Shown here: positions 26,341 through 33,789 of the stretch, in pieces
Numbering within the stretch: the stretch's first letter is position 1
Layout of the letters: the number at the start of each line of letters is the position of its first letter
Made by a program: the position numbers and the translations under genes
Notes under the pieces: generated by a model
The model's input: only the letters and a program-made list of their open reading frames with translations
What the model was told of the DNA's origin: nothing
Database searches by the model: none
From: Sphingosinicella microcystinivorans
GTDB taxonomy: Bacteria > Pseudomonadota > Alphaproteobacteria > Sphingomonadales > Sphingomonadaceae
Reading direction: 5' to 3'
Length of the DNA stretch: 64,000 nt
Assembly: GCF_027941835.1 (NCBI RefSeq)
Contig: NZ_CP116005.1
Coordinates: 4,464,035 to 4,528,034, forward strand

Positions 26341-27061
26341 GCGCCTGCCCGACCTCGACGTCCTGCGGGAAGTCGACCTCGCCCCACTCCAGCCCCTCGA
26401 TCGAGGTGACGAGCACCGTGGCGGCGGGGTCGGCGGCGATGTGGTGGATCGCGCGCAGATACCAGCTCCGCGTGCCTTCGGGCGAGTGCATCATGCGCTC
26501 CACCTCGGCGCGGAAGCGCGCCGCGCCCTCCGCGTTGAAGCGCAGGAAGCCGATGGATTCGGCGTTGCTCTCCTCCGCCGTCAGGCGCTTGCCGATGTCG
26601 AGCAGCCGTTCGCCCTCGCGGCGGACCTTCATGTCGTCGAGGTCGTACTCGTCCTTCACGTCCACCGTGACGCGGATCGGCGCGTCGGGCGCGGCGAGCA
26701 CGCGCTCGACGATCTCCCGCGAGACGAGCGTGTCGCCGTTCAGGATCACGAACGGCCGGTCCATCAGTCCGCGCGCCAGCCACACCGAGCCGAGATTGTC
26801 CGCCACCTGATAGAAGGGGTTGAACAGCGTCCGCACCTCAGCGCCGCGATCCTCCCGGCGCGCGATGGCGGCGTCCACCATGTCCGAGTTGAACCCGACC
26901 ACGACGGTGATGTCGTCGATGCCGCCCGCGATCAGCATGTCGAGCTGCCAGTCGAGCAGCGTGCGGCCCGAGAACTCGATCAGGCATTTCGGCCGGTCGG
27001 CGGTCAGCGGCAGCAGGCGCGAGCCCTGCCCGGCGCTGAGGATGATGGCGCGTCTGGTCAT
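26321..27061 (-). CDS. Sugar/alcohol-phosphate nucleotidyltransferase
   Basis: A 246-residue nucleotidyltransferase. The signature AIILSAGQGSRLLPLTADRPKCL is at the N-terminus and VILNGDTLV carries the metal-binding Asp near residue 110. The size and the late WYLRAIHHIA segment resemble choline- or inositol-phosphate cytidylyltransferase-like proteins rather than the longer RmlA/GalU types. It stands 45 bp after a second nucleotidyltransferase gene on the same strand, so the two may serve one lipid head-group or glycan pathway. Confidence 0.83.
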   Translation of the reverse strand: MTRRAIILSAGQGSRLLPLTADRPKCLIEFSGRTLLDWQLDMLIAGGIDDITVVVGFNSDMVDAAIARREDRGAEVRTLFNPFYQVADNLGSVWLARGLMDRPFVILNGDTLVSREIVERVLAAPDAPIRVTVDVKDEYDLDDMKVRREGERLLDIGKRLTAEESNAESIGFLRFNAEGAARFRAEVERMMHSPEGTRSWYLRAIHHIAADPAATVLVTSIEGLEWGEVDFPQDVEVGQALTARWR

Positions 27062-27106
27062 TGCGCGCGCCTAGACCGGAAATGTGGCAGGAAGTGGAAT
27101 GTGCGC

Positions 27107-27910
27107 TCAGGCCCGCGCGGCAAGGATCGCGCTCGCGATGGCATGGTCCTCCACCTTGTCGACGTCGATGCAGGCCTCGGGCCTTTCGAGCAATACCGGC
27201 GCGGCAGTGACGCCGAGCCGCGCCCCTGCCCGCGCCAGCGCCCGCTCCACGCGCATCGCGCGAAGCAGGTAGCCCGCGAGGAGGCCGGGGCCGAACGCGC
27301 GCGCGATGGTACGCACCTTCTTCCGCTCGCTTTCCACGCGCTGCCAGAAGCGCACGGCGGAAAGCGCCGCGGGCCGCGCGAGGAAGAAGAGGTTCGCGCC
27401 CGAATAGGCCCCGCCGCGGAACTTGAGCCACGTCCGCCGCGCATCGGGATAGGCGCGCGCGAACACCTCCCGCGATACGAGACCGATGGCGACATCGGTC
27501 CCGCGCGCGCCTGCCCCCGCGATGAAACCGGTCAGCGTCTCCGCGTCCAGCAGCACGTTGTCCGCCGTGGTGACGAGAAACGGCCAGCCGCCGGGATCGG
27601 CTTCGAGCGCTGCGGCCACGGCGGCGCTCACCGAGTTTCCGCCCGCCAGCACGGCGATCCGCGCGTCCGCCGCCATCCATGCCGTGCCCGGATGCGCGAG
27701 CAGCCGCTCCGGCGCCTGCGCCAGCACCACCGTGCGCGCGATCCGGGGGTGGTCCGCCAGCACGCGCGCCACGCGCGAGAGCATCGGCTCTCCGGCAACC
27801 GCGATCAGCGCTTTGTCGTCGACGCCGAAATGCGCGGCCAGCGGATCGACCCCCGGCCGCCTCCCGGCGACGAGCAGCGCCGTGACCCGCGGTTCATGCT
27901 CCGTTTCCAA
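27107..27910 (-). CDS. MobA-like nucleotidyltransferase family protein
   Basis: A 267-residue NTP-transferase-fold protein. VTALLVAGRRPGVDPLA near the N-terminus is a variant of the nucleotide-binding loop. A KALIAVAGEPML segment and TTADNVLLD with the metal Asp near residue 110 follow. The C-terminal half has the long insert ending in CIDVDKVEDHA, as in MobA-like proteins. I chose the TTG at 27910, behind a purine-rich AAGGACGGGGCGGG. No ATG in frame gives a complete N-terminus. It is probably co-transcribed with the nucleotidyltransferase downstream. Confidence 0.75.
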   Translation of the reverse strand: METEHEPRVTALLVAGRRPGVDPLAAHFGVDDKALIAVAGEPMLSRVARVLADHPRIARTVVLAQAPERLLAHPGTAWMAADARIAVLAGGNSVSAAVAAALEADPGGWPFLVTTADNVLLDAETLTGFIAGAGARGTDVAIGLVSREVFARAYPDARRTWLKFRGGAYSGANLFFLARPAALSAVRFWQRVESERKKVRTIARAFGPGLLAGYLLRAMRVERALARAGARLGVTAAPVLLERPEACIDVDKVEDHAIASAILAARA

Positions 27911-28055
27911 CCCGCCCCGTCCTTGTCGCAAAATCGCAACACAGCATTCTCGACGCGGCCTATGACCAAACGAGCGCGAAGTCCATGCTTGGCGCGGCCC
28001 CCGGTTTCGGCGACAAGATACGGGCCAAGGGGGCATATGTTCGAGGAAACCGTAC

Positions 28056-28616
28056 ATGCGTCGTCTTGCCGTGCCCCTGCTGCTTCTCGCTCCGGCTCTC
28101 GCGCTGCCCGCCGCCGCCCAGACCGCTCCCGGCGAGAAGGACAAGCCCACCACGAGCCGCGCGCTCGACGCGGCGACGCAGCCGGTAGAGGACGTCAACC
28201 TGAAGAAGGACGAGATTCCGCAGGACCTGCTCGACATCCTCGACGATCCCTATTCGCTGAAGGGCATCCGCAAATGCGCCGAGGTGCGCGCGGCAGTGGA
28301 AAAGCTCGATGCCGTGCTCGGCCCCGATCTCGACGTCGAGATCGCCGAGGACAAGGGCAAGAAGCGCGCCGACACCGTCCTGCGCCTTTCCGGCAACTTC
28401 CTTTCCAACCTGATCCTGCCCTTCCGCGGCATCGTGCGCGAGATTTCGGGCAGCGCGGAGAACCAGCGGCGCTACCGGGCGGCGATCGTCACCGGCGTCG
28501 CGCGGCGCAGCTTCCTGAAAGGCTACGGCGCCGCGAAGGGCTGCAAGCCGCCCGCCGCCCCGCTGCCGCTCAGCGCCGAAAAGGCCGAAGCTCAGGCGAG
28601 CCGCAGTTCGTCCTGA
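28056..28616 (+). CDS. Exported protein of unknown function
   Basis: A 186-residue protein with a signal peptide ending near LPAAAQ, then a charged linker and a region with conserved-looking residues (YSLKGIRKCAEVRAAVEKLD, NFLSNLILPFRGIVREISG). I do not recognise a named domain. The short LILPFRGIVRE stretch could be a membrane-associated helix. The 3' end overlaps the convergent amidase gene by 25 bp. Confidence 0.75.
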   Translation: MRRLAVPLLLLAPALALPAAAQTAPGEKDKPTTSRALDAATQPVEDVNLKKDEIPQDLLDILDDPYSLKGIRKCAEVRAAVEKLDAVLGPDLDVEIAEDKGKKRADTVLRLSGNFLSNLILPFRGIVREISGSAENQRRYRAAIVTGVARRSFLKGYGAAKGCKPPAAPLPLSAEKAEAQASRSSS

Positions 28617-29281
28617 GGCGTCGTCAGCAGCAGCCCGAGCAGGATCGCGCGCGTCTCGCCGTCCACCACGCCGTCGATGTTGGAAGGCCGGAACCGCCGC
28701 TGGAACGCGACGATCGCCCCCGGGCCGTCGCTCACGTCATAGCCGTAGCGTTCGAGCGCGAGGAGCATCCCCGCGTCCGTCCAGTGCGGATCGGCGATCG
28801 CGTCCGGAGCCGCCGTCGCAAGCCCGAGGCGGGCGAGGCGCGGCCAGTCGAAAAGCTCGCCCGGATCGGCCTTGCGCGCGGGCGCGATGTCGCTGTGGCC
28901 GACGACATTGCCCGGCCGGACGCCGTGCCGCTTCACGATCCCGGCGAGGAGCGGGATCAGCGCGTCCATCTGCGCTTCGGGGAACGGCCGGTAGCCGAAC
29001 TCGTGGCCGGGATTGACGATCTCGATGCCGACGCTCGCCGAGTTCACGTCGGTGATGCCGCGCCAGAACGACTTGCCCGCGTGCCATGCGCGCCGGTCCT
29101 CGTCGACGAGGCGAAGCACGTTGCCGTCCTCGGCGATCATGTAGTGCGACGAGACCTTCGCCTCCGCGTCCGTCAGGCGCTGGAGTGCGGCGGTTGCGGA
29201 CTGCATCCCCGTGTAGTGCAGCACCACCATCGAAACCGGCAGCGTCCGCGCGTCATGGTTGGGCGACGGGCAATCAATCAT
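28592..29281 (-). CDS. N-acetylmuramoyl-L-alanine amidase (Amidase_2/AmpD-AmiD type)
   Basis: A 229-residue zinc amidase. Its first zinc histidine is in VVLHYTGM, SVGIEIVNPG holds the catalytic Glu region, and VVGHSDIAPARKADPG carries the second His and the Lys/Asp set. A peptidoglycan-binding-like helix bundle follows (residues 165-220), as in AmiD. No signal peptide is obvious, so a cytoplasmic recycling role is possible. The ATG at 29281 overlaps the EamA stop by 4 bp. Confidence 0.88.
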   Translation of the reverse strand: MIDCPSPNHDARTLPVSMVVLHYTGMQSATAALQRLTDAEAKVSSHYMIAEDGNVLRLVDEDRRAWHAGKSFWRGITDVNSASVGIEIVNPGHEFGYRPFPEAQMDALIPLLAGIVKRHGVRPGNVVGHSDIAPARKADPGELFDWPRLARLGLATAAPDAIADPHWTDAGMLLALERYGYDVSDGPGAIVAFQRRFRPSNIDGVVDGETRAILLGLLLTTPQDELRLA

Positions 29282-30180
29282 CGCTTCACCTCGCGCGCCC
29301 ATTCCTTGACGAGCCCCTCGTCCGCCTTCTGCGTCGCGCTCCGCCACGTCACCACGGCGACCCCGGCGAAGGTGACGAGCGCGCCGATGGCGAATTCGAA
29401 GCTGACCGGCGTGTCATACACCATGATCGCGATGATCGCTGCAATGAGCGGCGTCGGCAAGGTGAGCGGCGCCATCGTCGTCACCGGATAGCGCTGGAGC
29501 AGCCAGCTCATCCCGGCATGGCCGACGATCGACGAGCCGACCACCGCATAGAGCAGCCAGCCCCAGACCCGCGCGTCCGCGTCCGTCGCCCGGGCAAGGC
29601 CGCCGGGCTCGAACCACAGTGCCGCGGCGAGCAGCAACGGCACGCTCACGAACGCGAGCCACGCGTGGATGGTGAGCGGGTTGACGCCTTGCAGGCGGCG
29701 GAACAGCAGCGAGCCCACCGCCCACATGAACGACGCGAGGATGGTGAGGCCGACGCCGAGCCGCTCGTCCCAGATCGCCGGATCGAAGCCCATAATGGCG
29801 ATGCCGATGAACGAGGCCGCAGTGCCGACGATGCGGACCCAGCGGATCGTCTCGCCGAGGAAGATCACGGCCAGCATCAGGCTGAACGGCACGCCGAGCT
29901 GGCCCGCGATGGAAAGGGCCGCGACATTCTCGGTAAGCGCGAAGCTGAGACCGCCGAGGCCCATGAAGACCGCGCCCGAGACGATGCCGGCGATCACGAT
30001 GTCCACCATGCGCCCCTTCACCGGCCGCAGCCACGGCAGCGTGAACAGCAGCACGATCGCATAGCGCAGGAATACGCCGGTCACCGGCCCGAACGCGGTG
30101 ATGATCTCCTTCACCGCGACGACGTTCATCGCCCAAAGGAGGTCGATGAACAGGATGAAGGCGAGGTGCGCGGGCTTCAT
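29278..30180 (-). CDS. EamA/DMT-family transporter
   Basis: A 300-residue membrane protein with ten predicted transmembrane helices in two EamA repeats. Each repeat has the family pattern, for example residues 10-35 LLWAMNVVAVKEIITAFGPV and a second repeat starting near 150. It is the middle gene of the terB/dnaJ-eamA-amidase operon, overlapping both neighbours by 4 bp. The exported metabolite is unknown. Confidence 0.87.
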   Translation of the reverse strand: MKPAHLAFILFIDLLWAMNVVAVKEIITAFGPVTGVFLRYAIVLLFTLPWLRPVKGRMVDIVIAGIVSGAVFMGLGGLSFALTENVAALSIAGQLGVPFSLMLAVIFLGETIRWVRIVGTAASFIGIAIMGFDPAIWDERLGVGLTILASFMWAVGSLLFRRLQGVNPLTIHAWLAFVSVPLLLAAALWFEPGGLARATDADARVWGWLLYAVVGSSIVGHAGMSWLLQRYPVTTMAPLTLPTPLIAAIIAIMVYDTPVSFEFAIGALVTFAGVAVVTWRSATQKADEGLVKEWAREVKR

Positions 30181-30884
30181 GACGACATGATCGTGCGGTA
30201 GGCCGCGTTGATCTCGGCCATCCGCAGGTCCGCGACGCGGATGAACTCGGCGGGCGTGCCTTCCGCGTAGTGCCGGTCGGGATGGTGCCGCTTCACGAGC
30301 GCGAGGTAGGCGCTGCGGACCGTCTCCCGGTCCGCGCCGGGCGCCACGCCGAGCACGACATAGGGATCGTCCGGGTCCGGCGCGACATAGCGCGCCTTGA
30401 TCCGCGCGAAATCGGCATCGGCGATGGCGAACTCGCGGCGCACGCGATCGACGTACTCAAGCTCTTCGCGCGTCACGCCGTCGGCGACGGCGATCATCAG
30501 CAACGCCTCGACGAGATCCTCAAGCGCGGGCGATCCGGTGCCGATGATGCTGCGGACCTGCCGGGCATAGCTTTCGAAGCCTTCGGTCGAACGCTTGGCG
30601 AGGTTGTAGAAGCGCTCGGCGTTCGCGCGCTCCGCCGCTTCCACCTGGAACAGGCGCTCGAACACGGCGAACTCGTCGGCGGAGGCGTAGCCGTCGGCGC
30701 GCGCCATCTTGGCGGCAAGCGCGATGGCGGCGATGGTGAAGGCGACCTGCGCGCGCTCGCCGCGGCCGAGCCGCGCCGCGCCGACATCAATGGCGTGTCC
30801 CGCGGCAAGGCCCGCAAGCGCGCCCAGCGGCCCGCCGATGGCGAGGCCGACGGCGGTTCCCAGAATCTTGCCCCAGATCGACAT
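30177..30884 (-). CDS. TerB-J-domain co-chaperone (DjlA-like)
   Basis: A 235-residue protein. A glycine-rich N-terminal segment (residues 8-32) may insert in the membrane, as in DjlA. A TerB-like helical domain follows (40-160), then a C-terminal J domain with the HPD motif in KRHHPDRHY. It should stimulate DnaK. The ATG at 30884 is the first in a long open frame whose upstream part is overlap with cheR. The stop overlaps the EamA start by 4 bp. Confidence 0.87.
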   Translation of the reverse strand: MSIWGKILGTAVGLAIGGPLGALAGLAAGHAIDVGAARLGRGERAQVAFTIAAIALAAKMARADGYASADEFAVFERLFQVEAAERANAERFYNLAKRSTEGFESYARQVRSIIGTGSPALEDLVEALLMIAVADGVTREELEYVDRVRREFAIADADFARIKARYVAPDPDDPYVVLGVAPGADRETVRSAYLALVKRHHPDRHYAEGTPAEFIRVADLRMAEINAAYRTIMSS

Positions 30885-30937
30885 GCGCCGCTGTCTAGAC
30901 GCTGTTCGGGCCGGATGGAACCGGGAGGCGCGGGAAA

Positions 30938-31816
30938 TCAGACCGCGCGCGCGAAGGCGGGCGTCTGGGGCACCGGAGCGGGCAGGTAGAGCCCCCGGTT
31001 CTGCCAGTCGGGCACGAAGGCATTGGTGACACCCAGCACGGTTTCGGCAGCGCCGAGGATGAGGCGTCCATCGGGATTCAGATGCCGGTGGATGCGCGCG
31101 AGGACGTCCTGTTTGCAGTCGTGCGCGAGGTACATGAGCACGTTGCGGCACAGGATGATGTCGAACGGCGCGCCCAGCGACCACGGACCGAGCAGGTTCA
31201 GCGGCTGGAAGCGCACCATAGCGCGTATATCCGGGCTCAGCGCCCAGTGTTCGCCGGTCTTCTCGAAGTGCGCCATCAGGCGGTGGATGCTGAGGCCCCG
31301 CTGCACCTCGAACTGCGAATAGAGGCCGCTTCGCGCCCGCGCGACCGCACGGCGGGAAATATCGGTGCCGACGATGTCGATGGTCCAGCCTTCCCAGCTC
31401 GCGCGGTCCTCCGCGAACAGCATCGCCACCGAATAGGGCTCCTGACCCGTCGAGGCCGCCGCGCTCCAGATACGGATGCGGCGCGACGCGGCGCGCGCGG
31501 CGCGGAGCTGCGGCAGGATACGCTGCCGGAGCAGATCGAAGGGCTGGATGTCCCGGAAGAAGAACGTCTCGTTGTTGAGCATCGCCTCGACGAGATCGGC
31601 CGCAAGCGCGTCCCCGATCCCGTCCCGGGCAAGGCTTTCGAGGAACGCGGAGACGGTGACGCAGCCGTGCGCCCGCGCCAGCGGACCCAGCCGGGACTCG
31701 ACGAGATAGGTCTTGCTGCGCGCAAGCTCCAGCCCCGCGCGGGCGCGAAGCAGCGCGGCCAGGCAATCGAAACCGGCGTCGCGCCCGTTGTCGGGCCTGG
31801 TGTCGGGCGTCGTCAC
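30938..31816 (-). CDS. cheR: CheR chemoreceptor methyltransferase
   Basis: A 292-residue SAM-dependent methyltransferase. The N-terminal helical domain contains NNETFFFRD, and the SAM-binding part has IWSAAASTGQEPYS and FDIILCRNVLMYL. It methylates glutamates of chemoreceptors. The GTG at 31816 overlaps the cheB stop by 4 bp (GTGA), a coupled start. No chemoreceptor gene is in the window. Confidence 0.92.
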   Translation of the reverse strand: MTTPDTRPDNGRDAGFDCLAALLRARAGLELARSKTYLVESRLGPLARAHGCVTVSAFLESLARDGIGDALAADLVEAMLNNETFFFRDIQPFDLLRQRILPQLRAARAASRRIRIWSAAASTGQEPYSVAMLFAEDRASWEGWTIDIVGTDISRRAVARARSGLYSQFEVQRGLSIHRLMAHFEKTGEHWALSPDIRAMVRFQPLNLLGPWSLGAPFDIILCRNVLMYLAHDCKQDVLARIHRHLNPDGRLILGAAETVLGVTNAFVPDWQNRGLYLPAPVPQTPAFARAV

Positions 31817-32907
31817 CGGCCCGCCTCCAGCAGGCAGCCGATCGCCGAGGCGAGGCCGCCGACCGGCAGCATCTCGGCGGCAAGGCCCGCCTTCACCACC
31901 GCGCCGGGCATCCCCCAGACGACCGAGCTCGCCTGGTCCTGCGCGAGCATTGTGCCGCCCGCCGCGACGACCGCGCGCGCGCCGTCGAGGCCGTCCGATC
32001 CCATGCCGGTCAGCATGACCCCGAGCGTCGCGGCGCCCCACACCGCCGCCGCCGAGCGCAGCATCGGATTGACGGAAGGGCGGCAGAAGTTCTCGGGCGC
32101 GGCATCGGTAAGGTGCAGCCGCACGGTCCCGCCGGAGCGTGCAACCTCCATGTGCCGTCCGCCCGGCGCCACGTAGACGACGCCGGGCTGCACGGGCATC
32201 CTGTCGGTTGCCTCGAACGCCTGTATCCCGCCACGCCGCGCCATGTGCTCGGCAAGGATCGCCGTGAAGGTCGGTGGCATGTGCTGCGTCACGATGATCG
32301 GCACGCGCACCGGCTTCGGCAGCTGCTCGATCAGTTCGAACAGGGCGTTGGGGCCGCCCGTCGATGCGCCGATGGCGATCACCTGCGGCGCGGCGCGCGA
32401 GGGCTCCGCCCGCGTGTAGGGCGCCGGTGCGGCGGCGGGTACGCGGCGGAGCGCAAGCTGCGGCCGTTCGATTTCCCCGAGCGCGCGGACCTTGCGGACG
32501 AACTCGTCGCGGAACGCGGGACCGGCGGCGGTCGCCCACCCGCTGCGCGGCTTGGCGATCGCATCCGTCGCGCCGAGGTTCAGCGCCTCGAACGTCACGC
32601 GGGCGCCGCGCGTCGTCAGGGTGGAGGCCATCAGGATGCGCGCGCCGGGCGCCGCTTCCACGAGCCGGGGGAGCGCCGCGATGCCGTCCATGCCGGGCAT
32701 TTCGACATCGAGCACGATCACGTCGACCGGGTGCGCTTTCGCCGCCGCGATGGCGTCGGCCCCGTTCGCGGCGGTGGCGACCACCCGGATCTTCGGATCG
32801 TCGTGCAGCCACTGCGCCATCAGCGCGCGGCTGACGCCGGAATCGTCGACGAGAAGCACACGGATCGGTGCCGATGTCTGCACGATCGGCGCTGCTGCCC
32901 TGTTCAT
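31813..32907 (-). CDS. cheB: CheB protein-glutamate methylesterase
   Basis: A 364-residue response regulator-esterase. The receiver is at residues 14-135 with the phospho-Asp in VIVLDVEMPGMDG. The methylesterase domain from about 175 has the nucleophile serine in IGASTGGPN, a histidine in TQHMPPTF and the Asp in GMGSDGLDGA. It removes methyl groups and deamidates receptors. It lies 16 bp after cheY and overlaps cheR. Confidence 0.94.
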   Translation of the reverse strand: MNRAAAPIVQTSAPIRVLLVDDSGVSRALMAQWLHDDPKIRVVATAANGADAIAAAKAHPVDVIVLDVEMPGMDGIAALPRLVEAAPGARILMASTLTTRGARVTFEALNLGATDAIAKPRSGWATAAGPAFRDEFVRKVRALGEIERPQLALRRVPAAAPAPYTRAEPSRAAPQVIAIGASTGGPNALFELIEQLPKPVRVPIIVTQHMPPTFTAILAEHMARRGGIQAFEATDRMPVQPGVVYVAPGGRHMEVARSGGTVRLHLTDAAPENFCRPSVNPMLRSAAAVWGAATLGVMLTGMGSDGLDGARAVVAAGGTMLAQDQASSVVWGMPGAVVKAGLAAEMLPVGGLASAIGCLLEAGR

Positions 32908-32923
32908 GGTCCGGCTCCGGCGC

Positions 32924-33289
32924 CTAGATGACGCCGACCTGCGCGAGCTTGGCTTCGATGACGTCCCGGTCGAAGGGCTTCATGATGTATTCGTCTGCCC
33001 CCGCGTCGATGGCGGCGCGGATGTGCGCCATGTCGTTCTCGGTGGTACAGAAGACGACCACCGGGCGCTTGCCTTCCTGCTCGGAGCGCAGGACCGAAAG
33101 GAACTCCATGCCGCTCATCACCGGCATGTTCCAGTCGAGCAGGATCACGTCCGGCATGGCCTGCCGGCACTGTTCGAGCGCGTCGCGCCCGTCCGCCGCT
33201 TCCTCGGTCGCGAAGCTCAGGTCCTCGAGGATGCGGCGCGCAACCTTGCGGATGACCTTGGAGTCGTCGACGATCAGACACGATTTCAT
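32924..33289 (-). CDS. cheY: CheY-like single-domain response regulator
   Basis: A 121-residue receiver with acidic pair Asp8/Asp9, phospho-Asp52 in LLDWNMP, Thr/Ser switch in FCTTEN and Lys in YIMKPFD. There is no output domain, so it works as a CheY-type diffusible regulator or phosphate sink. It sits in the che cluster, 62 bp after cheW. Confidence 0.9.
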   Translation of the reverse strand: MKSCLIVDDSKVIRKVARRILEDLSFATEEAADGRDALEQCRQAMPDVILLDWNMPVMSGMEFLSVLRSEQEGKRPVVVFCTTENDMAHIRAAIDAGADEYIMKPFDRDVIEAKLAQVGVI

Positions 33290-33351
33290 CACAGGCTCTC
33301 GCACTGGGTGTTGCGCAAAATGTTTCTTGCCGTGAAAACCTTGCATTCGCG

Positions 33352-33789
33352 TTAAGCGGCGGCCGCCAGGTCGGCGTCCATGATCGCCCGCACGCTGGCG
33401 AGCACCATCAGCACATCGAGTTTCACGATCCCGTCCGAAACCTGCTGCCAGCGCCGGTCCAGCGTCGGCGGGTTGGGTTCGATCTGTTCGGGGTCGACGT
33501 CGATAACATCGCCAACATCGTCCACGATAAGGCCGTAGGGCTCGCCCTGATGCTCGACCACCACGCACATCGAACCGGCGCGGTCCTGCCGCGGCGCGAG
33601 GCCGAAGCGCGCCCTGAGGTCGATCGCGGTGACGATGCGGCCGCGCAGGTTCATCACGCCCGCGATCCACCGCGGCGCGAGCGGCACCGGGCTCACCGTG
33701 CCGAGCCGGATGACGTCCTGCACACGGGCAACGTCGATGCCGAGGAGTTGGCCGCCGAGCACGACCGTGACGAGTTTCGCCGGAATCAC
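33352..33789 (-). CDS. cheW: CheW coupling protein
   Basis: A 145-residue CheW domain. The VMNLRGRIVTAIDLRARFG core and GLIVDDVGDVIDV are the family's typical strands. It bridges receptors to CheA. The GTG at 33789 overlaps the cheA stop by 4 bp. Confidence 0.9.
   Translation of the reverse strand: MIPAKLVTVVLGGQLLGIDVARVQDVIRLGTVSPVPLAPRWIAGVMNLRGRIVTAIDLRARFGLAPRQDRAGSMCVVVEHQGEPYGLIVDDVGDVIDVDPEQIEPNPPTLDRRWQQVSDGIVKLDVLMVLASVRAIMDADLAAAA

Noticed and set aside
26441..29491. A 1016-codon plus-strand open frame
   Set aside because: It runs antisense through two nucleotidyltransferases and the amidase and has low-complexity, Arg-rich text; the opposite-strand genes have intact motifs.
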